NCBI GenBank assembly: GCA_016214745.1 | Contig: JACRNW010000013.1 | Location: 1-33,198 of the forward strand | Direction of reading: 5' to 3' | From: Candidatus Falkowiibacteriota bacterium | GTDB lineage: Bacteria; Patescibacteriota; Patescibacteriia; XYB2-FULL-38-15 | Length of the DNA: 33,198 nt | The notes under the pieces: model-generated | Database searches by the model: none | The model's input: the letters and a program-made list of their open reading frames with translations, nothing else | What the model was told of the DNA's origin: nothing | Translations under genes and position numbers: made by a program | Part shown: positions 7,818-14,784 of the stretch, in pieces | Layout: every line of letters starts with the position of its first letter | Position numbering within the stretch: the first letter of the stretch is position 1

Positions 7818-8377
7818 TTTGTTTTATGTATAAAATTACTCTCGATACTAATTGTTTAATTGATATTGAAGAAAGACGTACTGGTTACGAGAATATTTTA
7901 GAAATTTATAATCTTCATAGAAACAAAAAAATACAAATTGCCGTGGTTGCATCGTCGGCAGTTGATAAAAAAATTAGTAAGCGGCCGATTACTAATTTCA
8001 TGGAGTTCCGCGTTTGGTTAAAAAATATAGGGTTTGAGGACATCGAGTTCTTGTGTCCTATTTGTTACACAAATATTAGTTTTATGGATTATTCTGTACT
8101 TTCTGGGCCAGAATTGGAAAAACTAGATCATGAAATTCATGCCGTACTTTTTCCAAAATTGCCCTTCGAGGGCCCAAGCCCTGAAATACGTGCCAAATGG
8201 GTAAATGCAAAAAATGATGTACTTATAATGTGGGCGCACATTTGGAATAAAAGAGATTTTTTTATCACAAGGGATGGGAATTTTTTAAAAAATAGCAAAA
8301 GGGAACCATTGGAGGAGTTGGGCGCAAAATGTATTTTAACGCCAGAGCAGTTTTTAGAAAGAATAGGAAATTTATGA
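7814..8377 (+). CDS. PIN-domain nuclease (187 aa)
   Basis: A PIN-like fold is indicated by the N-terminal strand and first acidic residue in KITLDTNCLIDIEE, and by the later motif KNDVLIMWAHIWNKRDFFITRDGNFL, which carries the other conserved acids. The PIN fold starts at once if the internal ATG at 7826 is used; the ATG at 7814 overlaps the upstream stop as ATGA and is equally plausible. There is no antitoxin-like partner directly upstream, so this is not an obvious VapBC module. The stop in turn overlaps, again as ATGA, the start of a vestigial hsdS reading frame. That shows the gene was once coupled directly to hsdS. Confidence 0.72.
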   Translation: MICFMYKITLDTNCLIDIEERRTGYENILEIYNLHRNKKIQIAVVASSAVDKKISKRPITNFMEFRVWLKNIGFEDIEFLCPICYTNISFMDYSVLSGPELEKLDHEIHAVLFPKLPFEGPSPEIRAKWVNAKNDVLIMWAHIWNKRDFFITRDGNFLKNSKREPLEELGAKCILTPEQFLERIGNL

Positions 8378-8442
8378 TTACTTATTCAATAATCAAAAAA
8401 TCACAACTCGAAGGTGCGCGGCGGCGAGGCATCCGTAATTAG
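8374..8442 (+). pseudogene. Remnant of an hsdS 5' end (22 codons)
   Basis: The ATG at 8374 opens a short frame reading MITYSIIKKSQLEGARR before diverging and stopping at 8440-8442. The intact hsdS at 9015 begins MVHLIIQKSQLEGARRLDAE. The two share a 19-base identical stretch ending in GAAGGTGCGCGGCGG. The remnant keeps the ATGA overlap with the PIN gene, so it marks where hsdS originally began before the HEPN-like gene was inserted or hsdS was rearranged. Confidence 0.8.
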
Positions 8443-8459
8443 TGTCGTCTAAATTTTAT

Positions 8460-9011
8460 ATGGAAGATAAACAAAAAATAAAAACTTGCGTAATGGGCGA
8501 CTTAGAATTGTGGAATTTCTTGTATAAAAAATTATTGAAAATTAAAAAATTTGTCTTTGCTTATGATAAGGTGATAACCAACATTGAGCTTAATAAGTAT
8601 CGTTACGACGAGGCTTTTCAATTAATTTTGGACAGTTTTTCTAGAACTATGGCTGTTGAGTTAGCATTGTTTTTTGATAGGAGAAAGGACGTCTGCTCGT
8701 TATACACTTTTGAAAAATTAGATAGGAAAGAAATTACTAAAATTTGTAATGAGGCTGAATCATTTATTTTGATGAGACATACCGAAGTTGGTCATTTATC
8801 TAAATATATAAACCACGGAAATGATTTTGTTTTTTATACAAAAACGGGTATTTTAAAAATAAAAGAAATACTTGATAGTTTAGATGTTCTCTTACAAAAC
8901 GTAAACAAAATTTATAATTTTAATAAATATTATAATGGTGAAACGTTTGAGGAAATAGAAAAATCGTTTGAATATTTGTTCAATGATCTACTGGGTATGA
9001 AGGTTAAATAA
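8460..9011 (+). CDS. HEPN/AbiU2-like protein inserted at the hsdS start (183 aa)
   Basis: The protein is almost entirely helical and lysine rich. It contains RHTEVGH (Arg106 to His112), which fits the R-x4-6-H active site of HEPN ribonucleases, and its overall pattern resembles AbiU2-type abortive-infection proteins. The family call is an inference from these features. The ATG at 8460 is preferred; a GTG at 8442 would add six residues and overlaps the stop of the hsdS remnant. It lies 3 bases before the intact hsdS. Placement between a truncated and a complete hsdS start suggests it arrived as a cassette. It is AT-rich compared with the fusion gene upstream. Confidence 0.55.
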   Translation: MEDKQKIKTCVMGDLELWNFLYKKLLKIKKFVFAYDKVITNIELNKYRYDEAFQLILDSFSRTMAVELALFFDRRKDVCSLYTFEKLDRKEITKICNEAESFILMRHTEVGHLSKYINHGNDFVFYTKTGILKIKEILDSLDVLLQNVNKIYNFNKYYNGETFEEIEKSFEYLFNDLLGMKVK

Positions 9012-9014
9012 AGT

Positions 9015-10367
9015 ATGGTCCACTTAATTATCCAAAAATCTCAACTCGAAGGTGCGCGGCGGCTGGATGCGGAATATTATCAGCCGGAGTATTTGGATTG
9101 GTTGGGGCATTTAGAAAAATTTGAGCCGAAAGAATTAAAATTGCTTACTGAAAAAATTGACGTTGGTTTTGTGTCCTCCATGAAAAATGAATTTAGAGAC
9201 GAGGGTGTTCCCTTATTGAGAACTCAAAACGTTAAAGAATTTTATATAGACCTCGATGCCGATATAGTTTATATTGATGAGGAATTTCATAAAAAATTAA
9301 AGAAGTCTCAAATTTTTCCAGGGCTTGTTTTGCTTGCAAGAAGTGGCACTATTGGTGATGCGTGCATGGTGCCAGAAGACTTCCCCACAGCTAATTCCGC
9401 CGACATTATTTTAATAAAAACAAAAAAGGAGTTAATTCCAGAATATCTAACTGCATTTCTAAATTCTAGGTATGGGAGATTTCAGATTGATCGCGCTTCA
9501 AGTGGCGGTCTACAGGGGCACATGAATTTATTTAGTTTAGAGAAACTTTTAGTGCCACTCGTAAAATATAATCTTCAGGAAGAAATAAAAAAAATAGTAC
9601 AAAATGGTTTGGCAGGATTTAATGATTCTAAATCCTTCTACTCCCAAGCCGAGAATTTGCTTTTGGAAGAGTTGGGGTTGAAAAATTTTGAGCAAGACGG
9701 CGGCGGATTATTTAATGTGGTAAATTTATCCGACGTGAAAACCGCCAAACGTTGCGATGCGGAATATTTTCAGCCGAAATGTGGTAGGTTAATTTCAAAA
9801 ATTAGAAAACAAAATACAAAATTATTAAGTGATGTTATAGAAAATGTGCCAGCGAAATTTAATGCGGCCGCACAACCGGATAAAAATTTTAAATACGTAG
9901 AGCTCGCCGATATTAACGCGTCGGTCGGCACAATCGACGGATTTTCCGAGATAGCGGGTAAAGAAGCTCCGAGCCGCGCAAAAAGAGTTTTAAAACCTGG
10001 CGATGTTATTGTTTCAAGCGTTGAGGGTTCTCTGGGAAAAGTAGCGCTCGTTGATAAAGAACAAGAAGGATATTTGGCGTCAACGGGTTTTTTCCAATTT
10101 AGAAGTAAGGAAATTTTGCCGGAGGTTTTACTGGTTTTAGCAAGAAGTTTAATTTTCCAAATGCAGTTAGAAAAAATGTGTGCAGGGACAATTTTGACCG
10201 CCGTGCCAAAAGAAGCAGTGAATAATGTCGTCGTGCCAATTCTGCCCAAACCCACCCAACAAAAAATCGCCGATCTCGTCCGTGCTTCGCATTCGGCGCG
10301 CAAAAAGGCAAAAGGATTGTTGGAAGAAGCAAAGAAAAAAGTTGAGGAGATGATTGATAAAAAATAA
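9015..10367 (+). CDS. hsdS: DNA specificity subunit HsdS (450 aa)
   Basis: This is a type I-style specificity subunit that recognises a bipartite DNA target through two target-recognition domains. The first half (about 1-215) begins with the conserved RLDAEYYQPEYL and contains VGFVSSMKNEFRDEGVPLLRTQNV. The second half (about 235-450) begins with the matching KRCDAEYFQPKCG and contains the TGFFQFRS stretch. Each half ends in a helical conserved region, the last being QQKIADLVRASHSARKKAKGLLEEAKKKVEEM. The size is normal. It would partner the nuclease-methylase at 4318-6273 although five short genes lie between them. Confidence 0.92.
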   Translation: MVHLIIQKSQLEGARRLDAEYYQPEYLDWLGHLEKFEPKELKLLTEKIDVGFVSSMKNEFRDEGVPLLRTQNVKEFYIDLDADIVYIDEEFHKKLKKSQIFPGLVLLARSGTIGDACMVPEDFPTANSADIILIKTKKELIPEYLTAFLNSRYGRFQIDRASSGGLQGHMNLFSLEKLLVPLVKYNLQEEIKKIVQNGLAGFNDSKSFYSQAENLLLEELGLKNFEQDGGGLFNVVNLSDVKTAKRCDAEYFQPKCGRLISKIRKQNTKLLSDVIENVPAKFNAAAQPDKNFKYVELADINASVGTIDGFSEIAGKEAPSRAKRVLKPGDVIVSSVEGSLGKVALVDKEQEGYLASTGFFQFRSKEILPEVLLVLARSLIFQMQLEKMCAGTILTAVPKEAVNNVVVPILPKPTQQKIADLVRASHSARKKAKGLLEEAKKKVEEMIDKK

Positions 10368-10382
10368 ATAATTTTTTATATT

Positions 10383-11315
10383 ATGATTGGAAAACTTAAA
10401 AAAGTTCCCCTAAGAGAAATTTGGCGCGATGAAGCTAGGGATTTTACCGCTTGGCTTTCTGAAAATATTGATACTCTTAATGAAGCTTTAGAAATAAATT
10501 TTTCTATAATTGAAAAAGAAAAAGCTGTCGGTGATTTTTCCCTTGATTTAATCGCCGAAGATGCAGATGGACAGATTACTATCATTGAAAACCAGCTTGA
10601 AAAAACAGACCATGACCATTTGGGTAAGGTTATCACATATTTATCTAATTTAGATGCTAAAACCGCTATTTGGATAACAAGTAAACCGCGAGATGAGCAT
10701 ATTAAGGCGATAAACTGGTTAAATGAATATACTCCGGATGATATTTCATTTTTTTTAATTAAAGTTGAGGCCGTTCGCATTGGGGATTCGGCGCCCGCGC
10801 CGTTATTTTCAATTGTTGCCGAGCCGACTGAAATATCAAAAGAAGTCGGTAAGGAAAAGAAAGAATATGCGGAGAGACATCATCTACGAAAAGAGTTTTG
10901 GACTAGTTTATTAGAAAAAGCAAAATTAAAAACTAAACTGCATTCAAATGTTTCACCATGCATTTATCATTGGATAGGCGCGGGTGCAGGTAAAAGTGGC
11001 GTTAGTTATAATTATGTTGTGACTAACGACTATGTTTCGAGCGAAGTATATTTAGATCGAGGCAAGGATCACCCGACATTAAATAAAGAAAGATTTGATG
11101 AGCTATATAAACATAGAGCAGAAATTGAAAAAATATTTGGCGGCCAGTTATCCTGGGAACGCTTAGATAAAAAAAGAGCTTCGCGTGTCGTCCTTAGGTA
11201 TAAGGGGTTTGGTTTAAAAAATAAAGAGACATGGAACGAAGCACAGGAAAAAATGATTGATTCAATGGTTAGAATAGAAAAGGCGTTTAAACCATATATT
11301 GAAAAATTAAAATAA
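10383..11315 (+). CDS. DUF4268-domain protein with nuclease-like N-terminus (310 aa)
   Basis: The N-terminal 150 residues resemble the PD-(D/E)XK-like region found in DUF4268 proteins, with VGDFSLDLIAEDADGQITIIENQ followed by TDHDHLGKVITYL. The C-terminal 150 residues match DUF4268: HHLRKEFWTSLL, then SGVSYNYVVTNDYVSSEVYLDRG, then IEKIFGGQLSWERLDKKRASRV. Such proteins often sit beside R-M genes and are thought to act on DNA; no reaction is established for this one. The site has ENQ rather than ExK, so catalytic activity is uncertain. It follows hsdS by 15 bases and probably ends the R-M operon. Confidence 0.78.
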   Translation: MIGKLKKVPLREIWRDEARDFTAWLSENIDTLNEALEINFSIIEKEKAVGDFSLDLIAEDADGQITIIENQLEKTDHDHLGKVITYLSNLDAKTAIWITSKPRDEHIKAINWLNEYTPDDISFFLIKVEAVRIGDSAPAPLFSIVAEPTEISKEVGKEKKEYAERHHLRKEFWTSLLEKAKLKTKLHSNVSPCIYHWIGAGAGKSGVSYNYVVTNDYVSSEVYLDRGKDHPTLNKERFDELYKHRAEIEKIFGGQLSWERLDKKRASRVVLRYKGFGLKNKETWNEAQEKMIDSMVRIEKAFKPYIEKLK

Positions 11316-11336
11316 TGAACAGACAGTTTATTAGTT

Positions 11337-12203
11337 ATGAAAAAAATATTTTATTCCACAATTTTTTCCGCTGCGGTTTTGGGTTTGGCCGGTTGCGCGA
11401 GCCGGGATATTAATATTATTCCTCCGCCGGTAAATGTGGCGGCGGAAAATGAGGCGGTAAATGAACCGGCAAAATCCCCCTCGAATCCCCCCTTGGAAAG
11501 TGGGGAGAGCGCGAATACAAACACAAATACAAAAACAGAAACAGAAACAGAACCGAGCGCGGATCTGTTTTTGGTTTCAAGCGTGGTGGACGGCGACACG
11601 GTGAAAGTGAATATTGATGGAACAGTGGAAACTTTGCGCTTGATTGGCATTGATACGCCGGAAACTGTTGACCCGAGAAAACCGGTGCAATGTTTTGGAG
11701 TGGAGGCCTCAAATAAAGCCAAGGAGTTATTAACCGGCGCGAAAGTTCGTTTGGAAGCGGACCCGACTCAGGGAGAAAGTGATGTTTATGGCCGACTTTT
11801 GCGATATGTTTTTCTGGATGACGGCACGAATTTTAATAAATTAATGATTGAACAAGGTTACGCCTTTGAGTATACTTATAATACGCCTTACAAATATCAA
11901 ACGGAATTCAAGCAGGCGGAAACTTACGCCAGAGAAAATAAACTCGGTCTTTGGGCCGACGACACTTGCGCCGGAGTGGCTGATCCAGTTTCCGCGGACA
12001 CAAACACAAATACCAACACGAGTATCGGCGCGCCGGAAGGTTGCGTGATAAAAGGAAATATCAGCACGGAAAAAATTTATCATCTGCCGGGTTGCGGCAG
12101 TTATGATAAGACAGTTATTGATGAATCGGCTGGCGAGCGGTGGTTTTGCACTGAAGAGGAAGCCGTGGCCGCCGGTTGGCGAAAAGCATTAAATTGTCCA
12201 TAA
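11337..12203 (+). CDS. Thermonuclease-family lipoprotein (288 aa)
   Basis: A lipoprotein signal peptide ends at Cys20 (LGLAGC). A Thr/Asn/Glu-rich linker (45-75) leads to a staphylococcal-nuclease domain at 77-210 with VVDGDTVKV, RLIGIDTPE and YGRLLRYVF. The expected catalytic trio Arg101, Glu109 and Arg153 is present. After a second Asn/Thr linker, residues 236-288 form a small Cys-containing module (YHLPGCGSYDKT, then GERWFCTEEEAVAAGWRKA), often found at the end of secreted nucleases. The enzyme probably degrades DNA or RNA outside the cell, which fits nucleotide scavenging by an organism with reduced biosynthesis. It has no obvious functional link to the R-M genes upstream. Confidence 0.9.
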   Translation: MKKIFYSTIFSAAVLGLAGCASRDINIIPPPVNVAAENEAVNEPAKSPSNPPLESGESANTNTNTKTETETEPSADLFLVSSVVDGDTVKVNIDGTVETLRLIGIDTPETVDPRKPVQCFGVEASNKAKELLTGAKVRLEADPTQGESDVYGRLLRYVFLDDGTNFNKLMIEQGYAFEYTYNTPYKYQTEFKQAETYARENKLGLWADDTCAGVADPVSADTNTNTNTSIGAPEGCVIKGNISTEKIYHLPGCGSYDKTVIDESAGERWFCTEEEAVAAGWRKALNCP

Positions 12204-12221
12204 ATAATTTTAAGCGAAAAT

Positions 12222-12266
12222 TTATCCACAGTTATAATTTGACAGCCCCTTTTAGTGTGGTATAAT
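12222..12266 (+). promoter_or_regulatory. Near-consensus promoter with DnaA box for the XRE/ImmA pair
   Basis: TTGACA (12239-12244), a 16-base spacer and TATAAT (12261-12266) form an almost perfect sigma70 promoter. A third consensus DnaA box TTATCCACA lies at 12222-12230, just upstream of the -35. Confidence 0.85.
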
Positions 12267-12277
12267 AATACCACACT
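12254..12277. promoter_or_regulatory. 24-bp palindromic operator over the -10 box
   Basis: AGTGTGGTAT (12254-12263) and ATACCACACT (12268-12277) are perfect 10-bp arms around a 4-base centre. The palindrome covers the whole -10 hexamer, so a bound dimer would block RNA polymerase. The natural candidate is the XRE protein encoded 23 bases downstream, giving negative autoregulation. Confidence 0.85.
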
Positions 12278-12299
12278 TTAAATATCTAACATCAATTTT

Positions 12300-12680
12300 A
12301 TGAAAAATGAAAATTTAAAAAAATTCGGCGAACTTTTGAAATATTTAAGAATGAAAAAAAATTTTAGTCTGCGGGACATTTGCAAAAAAATTAATTATGA
12401 TCCCAGCAATTGGAGTAAAATTGAGCGGGGCCTGATTTCGCCGCCAAGCGATAAAGAGACCCTGTCGCAATGGGCCAAAGTTCTCTTAATTAAAAACGGC
12501 AGCGCAGAATATTATAATTTTATTGATCTCGCCAACATCGCCCAAGGTATTATTCCGGATTATATTATGCAGGAAGCGGATTTGGTAAAAGCTCTGCCGG
12601 CTTTTTTCCGAACGGTCAGAAATGAAAAGCCGACTAAAAAAGAAATTGATGATTTGATTAGTTTAATTAAAAATAATTGA
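12300..12680 (+). CDS. XRE-family HTH repressor (126 aa)
   Basis: Residues 7-70 form a Cro/C1-type helix-turn-helix (FGELLKYLRMKKNFSLRDICKK, with recognition helix around DPSNWSKIERGLISPP). The C-terminal 50 residues are helical and probably mediate dimerisation or contact with the protease encoded next. The gene follows a strong promoter whose -10 box lies within a 24-bp palindrome. It is followed after 6 bases by an ImmA/IrrE-type peptidase, the arrangement known from ICEBs1-like ImmR/ImmA switches and some HigBA/Xre modules. It most likely represses its own operon until cleaved. Confidence 0.88.
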   Translation: MKNENLKKFGELLKYLRMKKNFSLRDICKKINYDPSNWSKIERGLISPPSDKETLSQWAKVLLIKNGSAEYYNFIDLANIAQGIIPDYIMQEADLVKALPAFFRTVRNEKPTKKEIDDLISLIKNN

Positions 12681-12686
12681 GGGGGG

Positions 12687-13271
12687 ATGCAAATACCATT
12701 TTTTAATAATGATGAGTTAAAACGGAAAGCTCAAGAATTCAGGAATAAATATTGGGGTGATGCCGTGCCCGTTGATATTGAGCAAATTATTGAGTTTAAA
12801 TTACGCATTGGCATAATCCCCGTGCCGAATTTATATAAACAATGCAACGCCGACGCGCTCATCTCTTCGGATTGGCAGACAATTTACGTGGACAACGACA
12901 ATTATTTGGATGACAAATGCTACAATCGGCTGCGCTTTTCTTTGGCCCACGAAATTGGTCATTTTGTTTTGCATCAAGAGCTTTATACTTCTTTTGATAT
13001 TAAAAGTATTGAGGATTTTTACGAGGTTATAGAGCAGATCGGTAGGGAGTATGGCATTATTGAGGGCCATGCGAACCGTTTTGCCAATTTTCTTTTAGTA
13101 CCAAGAGATCGATTGGCGGCTGAAAAAGAAAAGATAGAGCGAGAGTATTTGGCAAAATACCCGGAGGTAAGTAAGATTGACAGTGCGACCCTTAATTCCT
13201 ATGTCGCGATACCTTTGGCAAAAATTTTTAACGTGTCAGAGGAGGCGATGGAGTTAAGTTTGAAGGATTAA
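12687..13271 (+). CDS. ImmA/IrrE-family metallopeptidase (194 aa)
   Basis: The zinc site HEIGH (His88, Glu89, His92) occurs in LAHEIGHFVLHQE, and a later acidic ligand lies in IIEGHANRFANFLLVPR (Glu126 region), both typical of the ImmA/IrrE (DUF955) family. Such enzymes cleave a partner XRE repressor in response to stress. The start codon directly follows a purine run, GAGGGGGG, a rare Shine-Dalgarno-like signal in this part of the window, and lies 6 bases after the XRE stop. The pair would act as a regulatory switch or as an antitoxin-protease module. No toxin or phage gene adjoins it. Confidence 0.88.
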   Translation: MQIPFFNNDELKRKAQEFRNKYWGDAVPVDIEQIIEFKLRIGIIPVPNLYKQCNADALISSDWQTIYVDNDNYLDDKCYNRLRFSLAHEIGHFVLHQELYTSFDIKSIEDFYEVIEQIGREYGIIEGHANRFANFLLVPRDRLAAEKEKIEREYLAKYPEVSKIDSATLNSYVAIPLAKIFNVSEEAMELSLKD

Positions 13272-13309
13272 TTTTTCATGGACATATTTTTAAAATTTAA
13301 TTTATTTTT

Positions 13310-13945
13310 ATGAAAAAATCTCTCTTAATTCTCGTTTTAATCCTCCTCGCCCTCGCAATCGCCGGCGGGACATTTTGGTATTTAAAAACGCAAAGCAACA
13401 CAGTTGGGAATAATTTAGCCGGAGTGAATGACAATCGCGCGGCGGGTGGAAATAATTTGAACCAAAATATTTTGCCGAGTGGCGGGAATGTTTTTGCCAA
13501 TGATAATTTTTCTTTAACTTATCCGGTTGGTTGGCGCTCGGTTCCGGCCATGACTGGAGTGTCCGCGATGATTGTCAAAGGAAATGAAAACATTACTGAT
13601 CCCGAAGCGAAGAAAATGAATTTCCAGAGTTATTTGGCCGTTTCTTACGACTCCTCGGAAGGAAAAACAAAAGACGAGGTCGTGGAATATTTGAAAACCG
13701 AATTGCGGTCGGCGATTCCCGAGGCGGTTTTTTCTCAAGAGAAATTTTTAACAATAAACCAGCGCGACGCCTACGCCATGGAAATGACTTTTCGCCAAAG
13801 CGGCATTGATTTTCATGTGCTCATGATTGCCGTCTGGGGAAAGGGAAATGATCTTTGGATTCTTTCGTACAACACTTTGGATAGTTTGTGGCAAGGATAC
13901 ACTTCCGATTTTGAAAAAATGACTCAGTCGTTTATCGTGAAATAA
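13310..13945 (+). CDS. Single-TM secreted protein with PsbP-like domain (211 aa)
   Basis: An N-terminal membrane anchor or signal (residues 4-24, rich in Leu/Ile/Ala) is followed by an Asn/Gly-rich linker (30-65) and a globular domain (68-211) beginning NDNFSLTYPVGWR. That start, with the later strand pattern ending FEKMTQSFIVK, is typical of PsbP-like/DUF1795 lipid- or ligand-binding domains common in secreted CPR proteins. The function is unknown. It is followed after 14 bases by another protein of the same architecture. Confidence 0.6.
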   Translation: MKKSLLILVLILLALAIAGGTFWYLKTQSNTVGNNLAGVNDNRAAGGNNLNQNILPSGGNVFANDNFSLTYPVGWRSVPAMTGVSAMIVKGNENITDPEAKKMNFQSYLAVSYDSSEGKTKDEVVEYLKTELRSAIPEAVFSQEKFLTINQRDAYAMEMTFRQSGIDFHVLMIAVWGKGNDLWILSYNTLDSLWQGYTSDFEKMTQSFIVK

Positions 13946-13959
13946 CATAATCCAAAATT

Positions 13960-14580
13960 ATGAATAAAATTTTAATCGTTCTCGTCGTAGTTTTACTTTT
14001 AGCTGCTGGCGGAATTTTCGTTTGGCAGAATTTTTCCGGCCAAACGAATGCTCCGGCAACAAATGAGCCAGTGGCTTGTACAATGGAAGCCAAAATTTGT
14101 CCGGACGGAAGTTCTGTCGGGCGAACCGGGCCGAAGTGCGAATTTAGTCCGTGTCCCTTGCCGTCCGATTGGAAAACTTCAAACGAAGGCGGAGTAGAAT
14201 TTAAATATCCCGAAACTTTGACGACAAAATATATTGACACTCAAGAATGGCCGCCGAAAGTGACAGTGGCGACGGGAGAATTTACTTGCGCGGAAACTCC
14301 GTTGACGAGCAGTTTGCCGGAGCGAGTGACGCGGCGGACGGTGGACAGCCGAGTTTATTGCATGGAAGAAATAATTGGCGCGGCCGCCGGTTCCACTTAC
14401 ATTGAGTACACTTACACCACCGCGCGAGACGGAAAACTTATCGCTATAAAATTTACTCTGCGCTATCCGCAATGTTTGAATTATGATAATCCAAAACAGA
14501 GCGAGTGCCTGGCGGAGCGGGAAACGTTCGATATGGATGGCGTGGTGGACCGGATTGCGGCGACGGTGGAATTGAAGTAA
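13960..14580 (+). CDS. Single-TM secreted protein with Cys-rich and PsbP-like parts (206 aa)
   Basis: The membrane anchor spans residues 3-24. Residues about 38-68 hold a small Cys motif (ACTMEAKICPDGSSVGRTG followed by CEFSPCP) that resembles a Kazal-like or metal-independent disulfide fold often seen in CPR secreted proteins. The remainder (70-206) starts DWKTSNEGGVEFKYPE, a PsbP-like beginning, and contains Cys residues likely to form disulfides. The role is unknown. The stop codon lies inside the first unit of a heptanucleotide repeat, and a terminator follows. Confidence 0.6.
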   Translation: MNKILIVLVVVLLLAAGGIFVWQNFSGQTNAPATNEPVACTMEAKICPDGSSVGRTGPKCEFSPCPLPSDWKTSNEGGVEFKYPETLTTKYIDTQEWPPKVTVATGEFTCAETPLTSSLPERVTRRTVDSRVYCMEEIIGAAAGSTYIEYTYTTARDGKLIAIKFTLRYPQCLNYDNPKQSECLAERETFDMDGVVDRIAATVELK

Positions 14581-14610
14581 CGAGTAACGAGTAATTGGTA
14601 ATTGGAGATT
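14576..14610 (+). repeat. Five tandem heptanucleotides
   Basis: AGTAACG, AGTAACG, AGTAATT, GGTAATT and GGAGATT follow one another without gaps, with a conserved NGTAANN pattern in the first four. The first unit includes the upstream stop codon. It belongs with the other degenerate 7-mer arrays at 20221, 24121, 28845, 29254, 30348, 30419 and 30839. Confidence 0.7.
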
Positions 14611-14611
14611 T

Positions 14612-14639
14612 AAAAAGCGACCCGACGGTTGCTTTTTTT
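14612..14639 (+). terminator. Intrinsic terminator
   Basis: AAAAAGC-ACC pairs with GGT-GCTTTTT around a short CGAC loop, ending in seven T residues. It closes the 13310-14580 pair. Confidence 0.8.
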
Positions 14640-14679
14640 GTTTAATAAATTTTTTGTGGTAAAATTATGTAACATCACT

Positions 14680-14751
14680 CCCTCGCCCCTTTGGGGAGAG
14701 GGTTGGCCTGCCCGCAACGCCAGCGCTAGCGTGGCAGGCGGGGGTGAGGGG
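14680..14751. repeat. Nested GC-rich palindromic repeat
   Basis: The first hairpin is CCCTCGCCCC-TTT-GGGGAGAGGG (14680-14702, one mismatch). The second has GCCTGCC (14706-14712) and GGCAGGC (14733-14739) around an inner CGCTAGCG palindrome. GGGGGTGAGGGG closes the block. CCCTC...GAGGG repeats of this kind recur in many bacterial genomes. The GC content is far above the surrounding AT-rich sequence. Confidence 0.65.
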
Positions 14752-14784
14752 AAGAATTAATTTTTAAATTCAGAAAAATCTATG

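Noticed and set aside
7814-9011. VapBC or HEPN-MNT toxin-antitoxin module
   Set aside because: Neither the PIN nor the HEPN-like gene has an adjacent antitoxin or nucleotidyltransferase partner; an R-M accessory role fits better.
3608-12230. DnaA boxes as a replication origin
   Set aside because: Only three boxes spread over 8.6 kb, with no AT-rich unwinding region and no dnaA/dnaN gene. Promoter regulation is the better reading.
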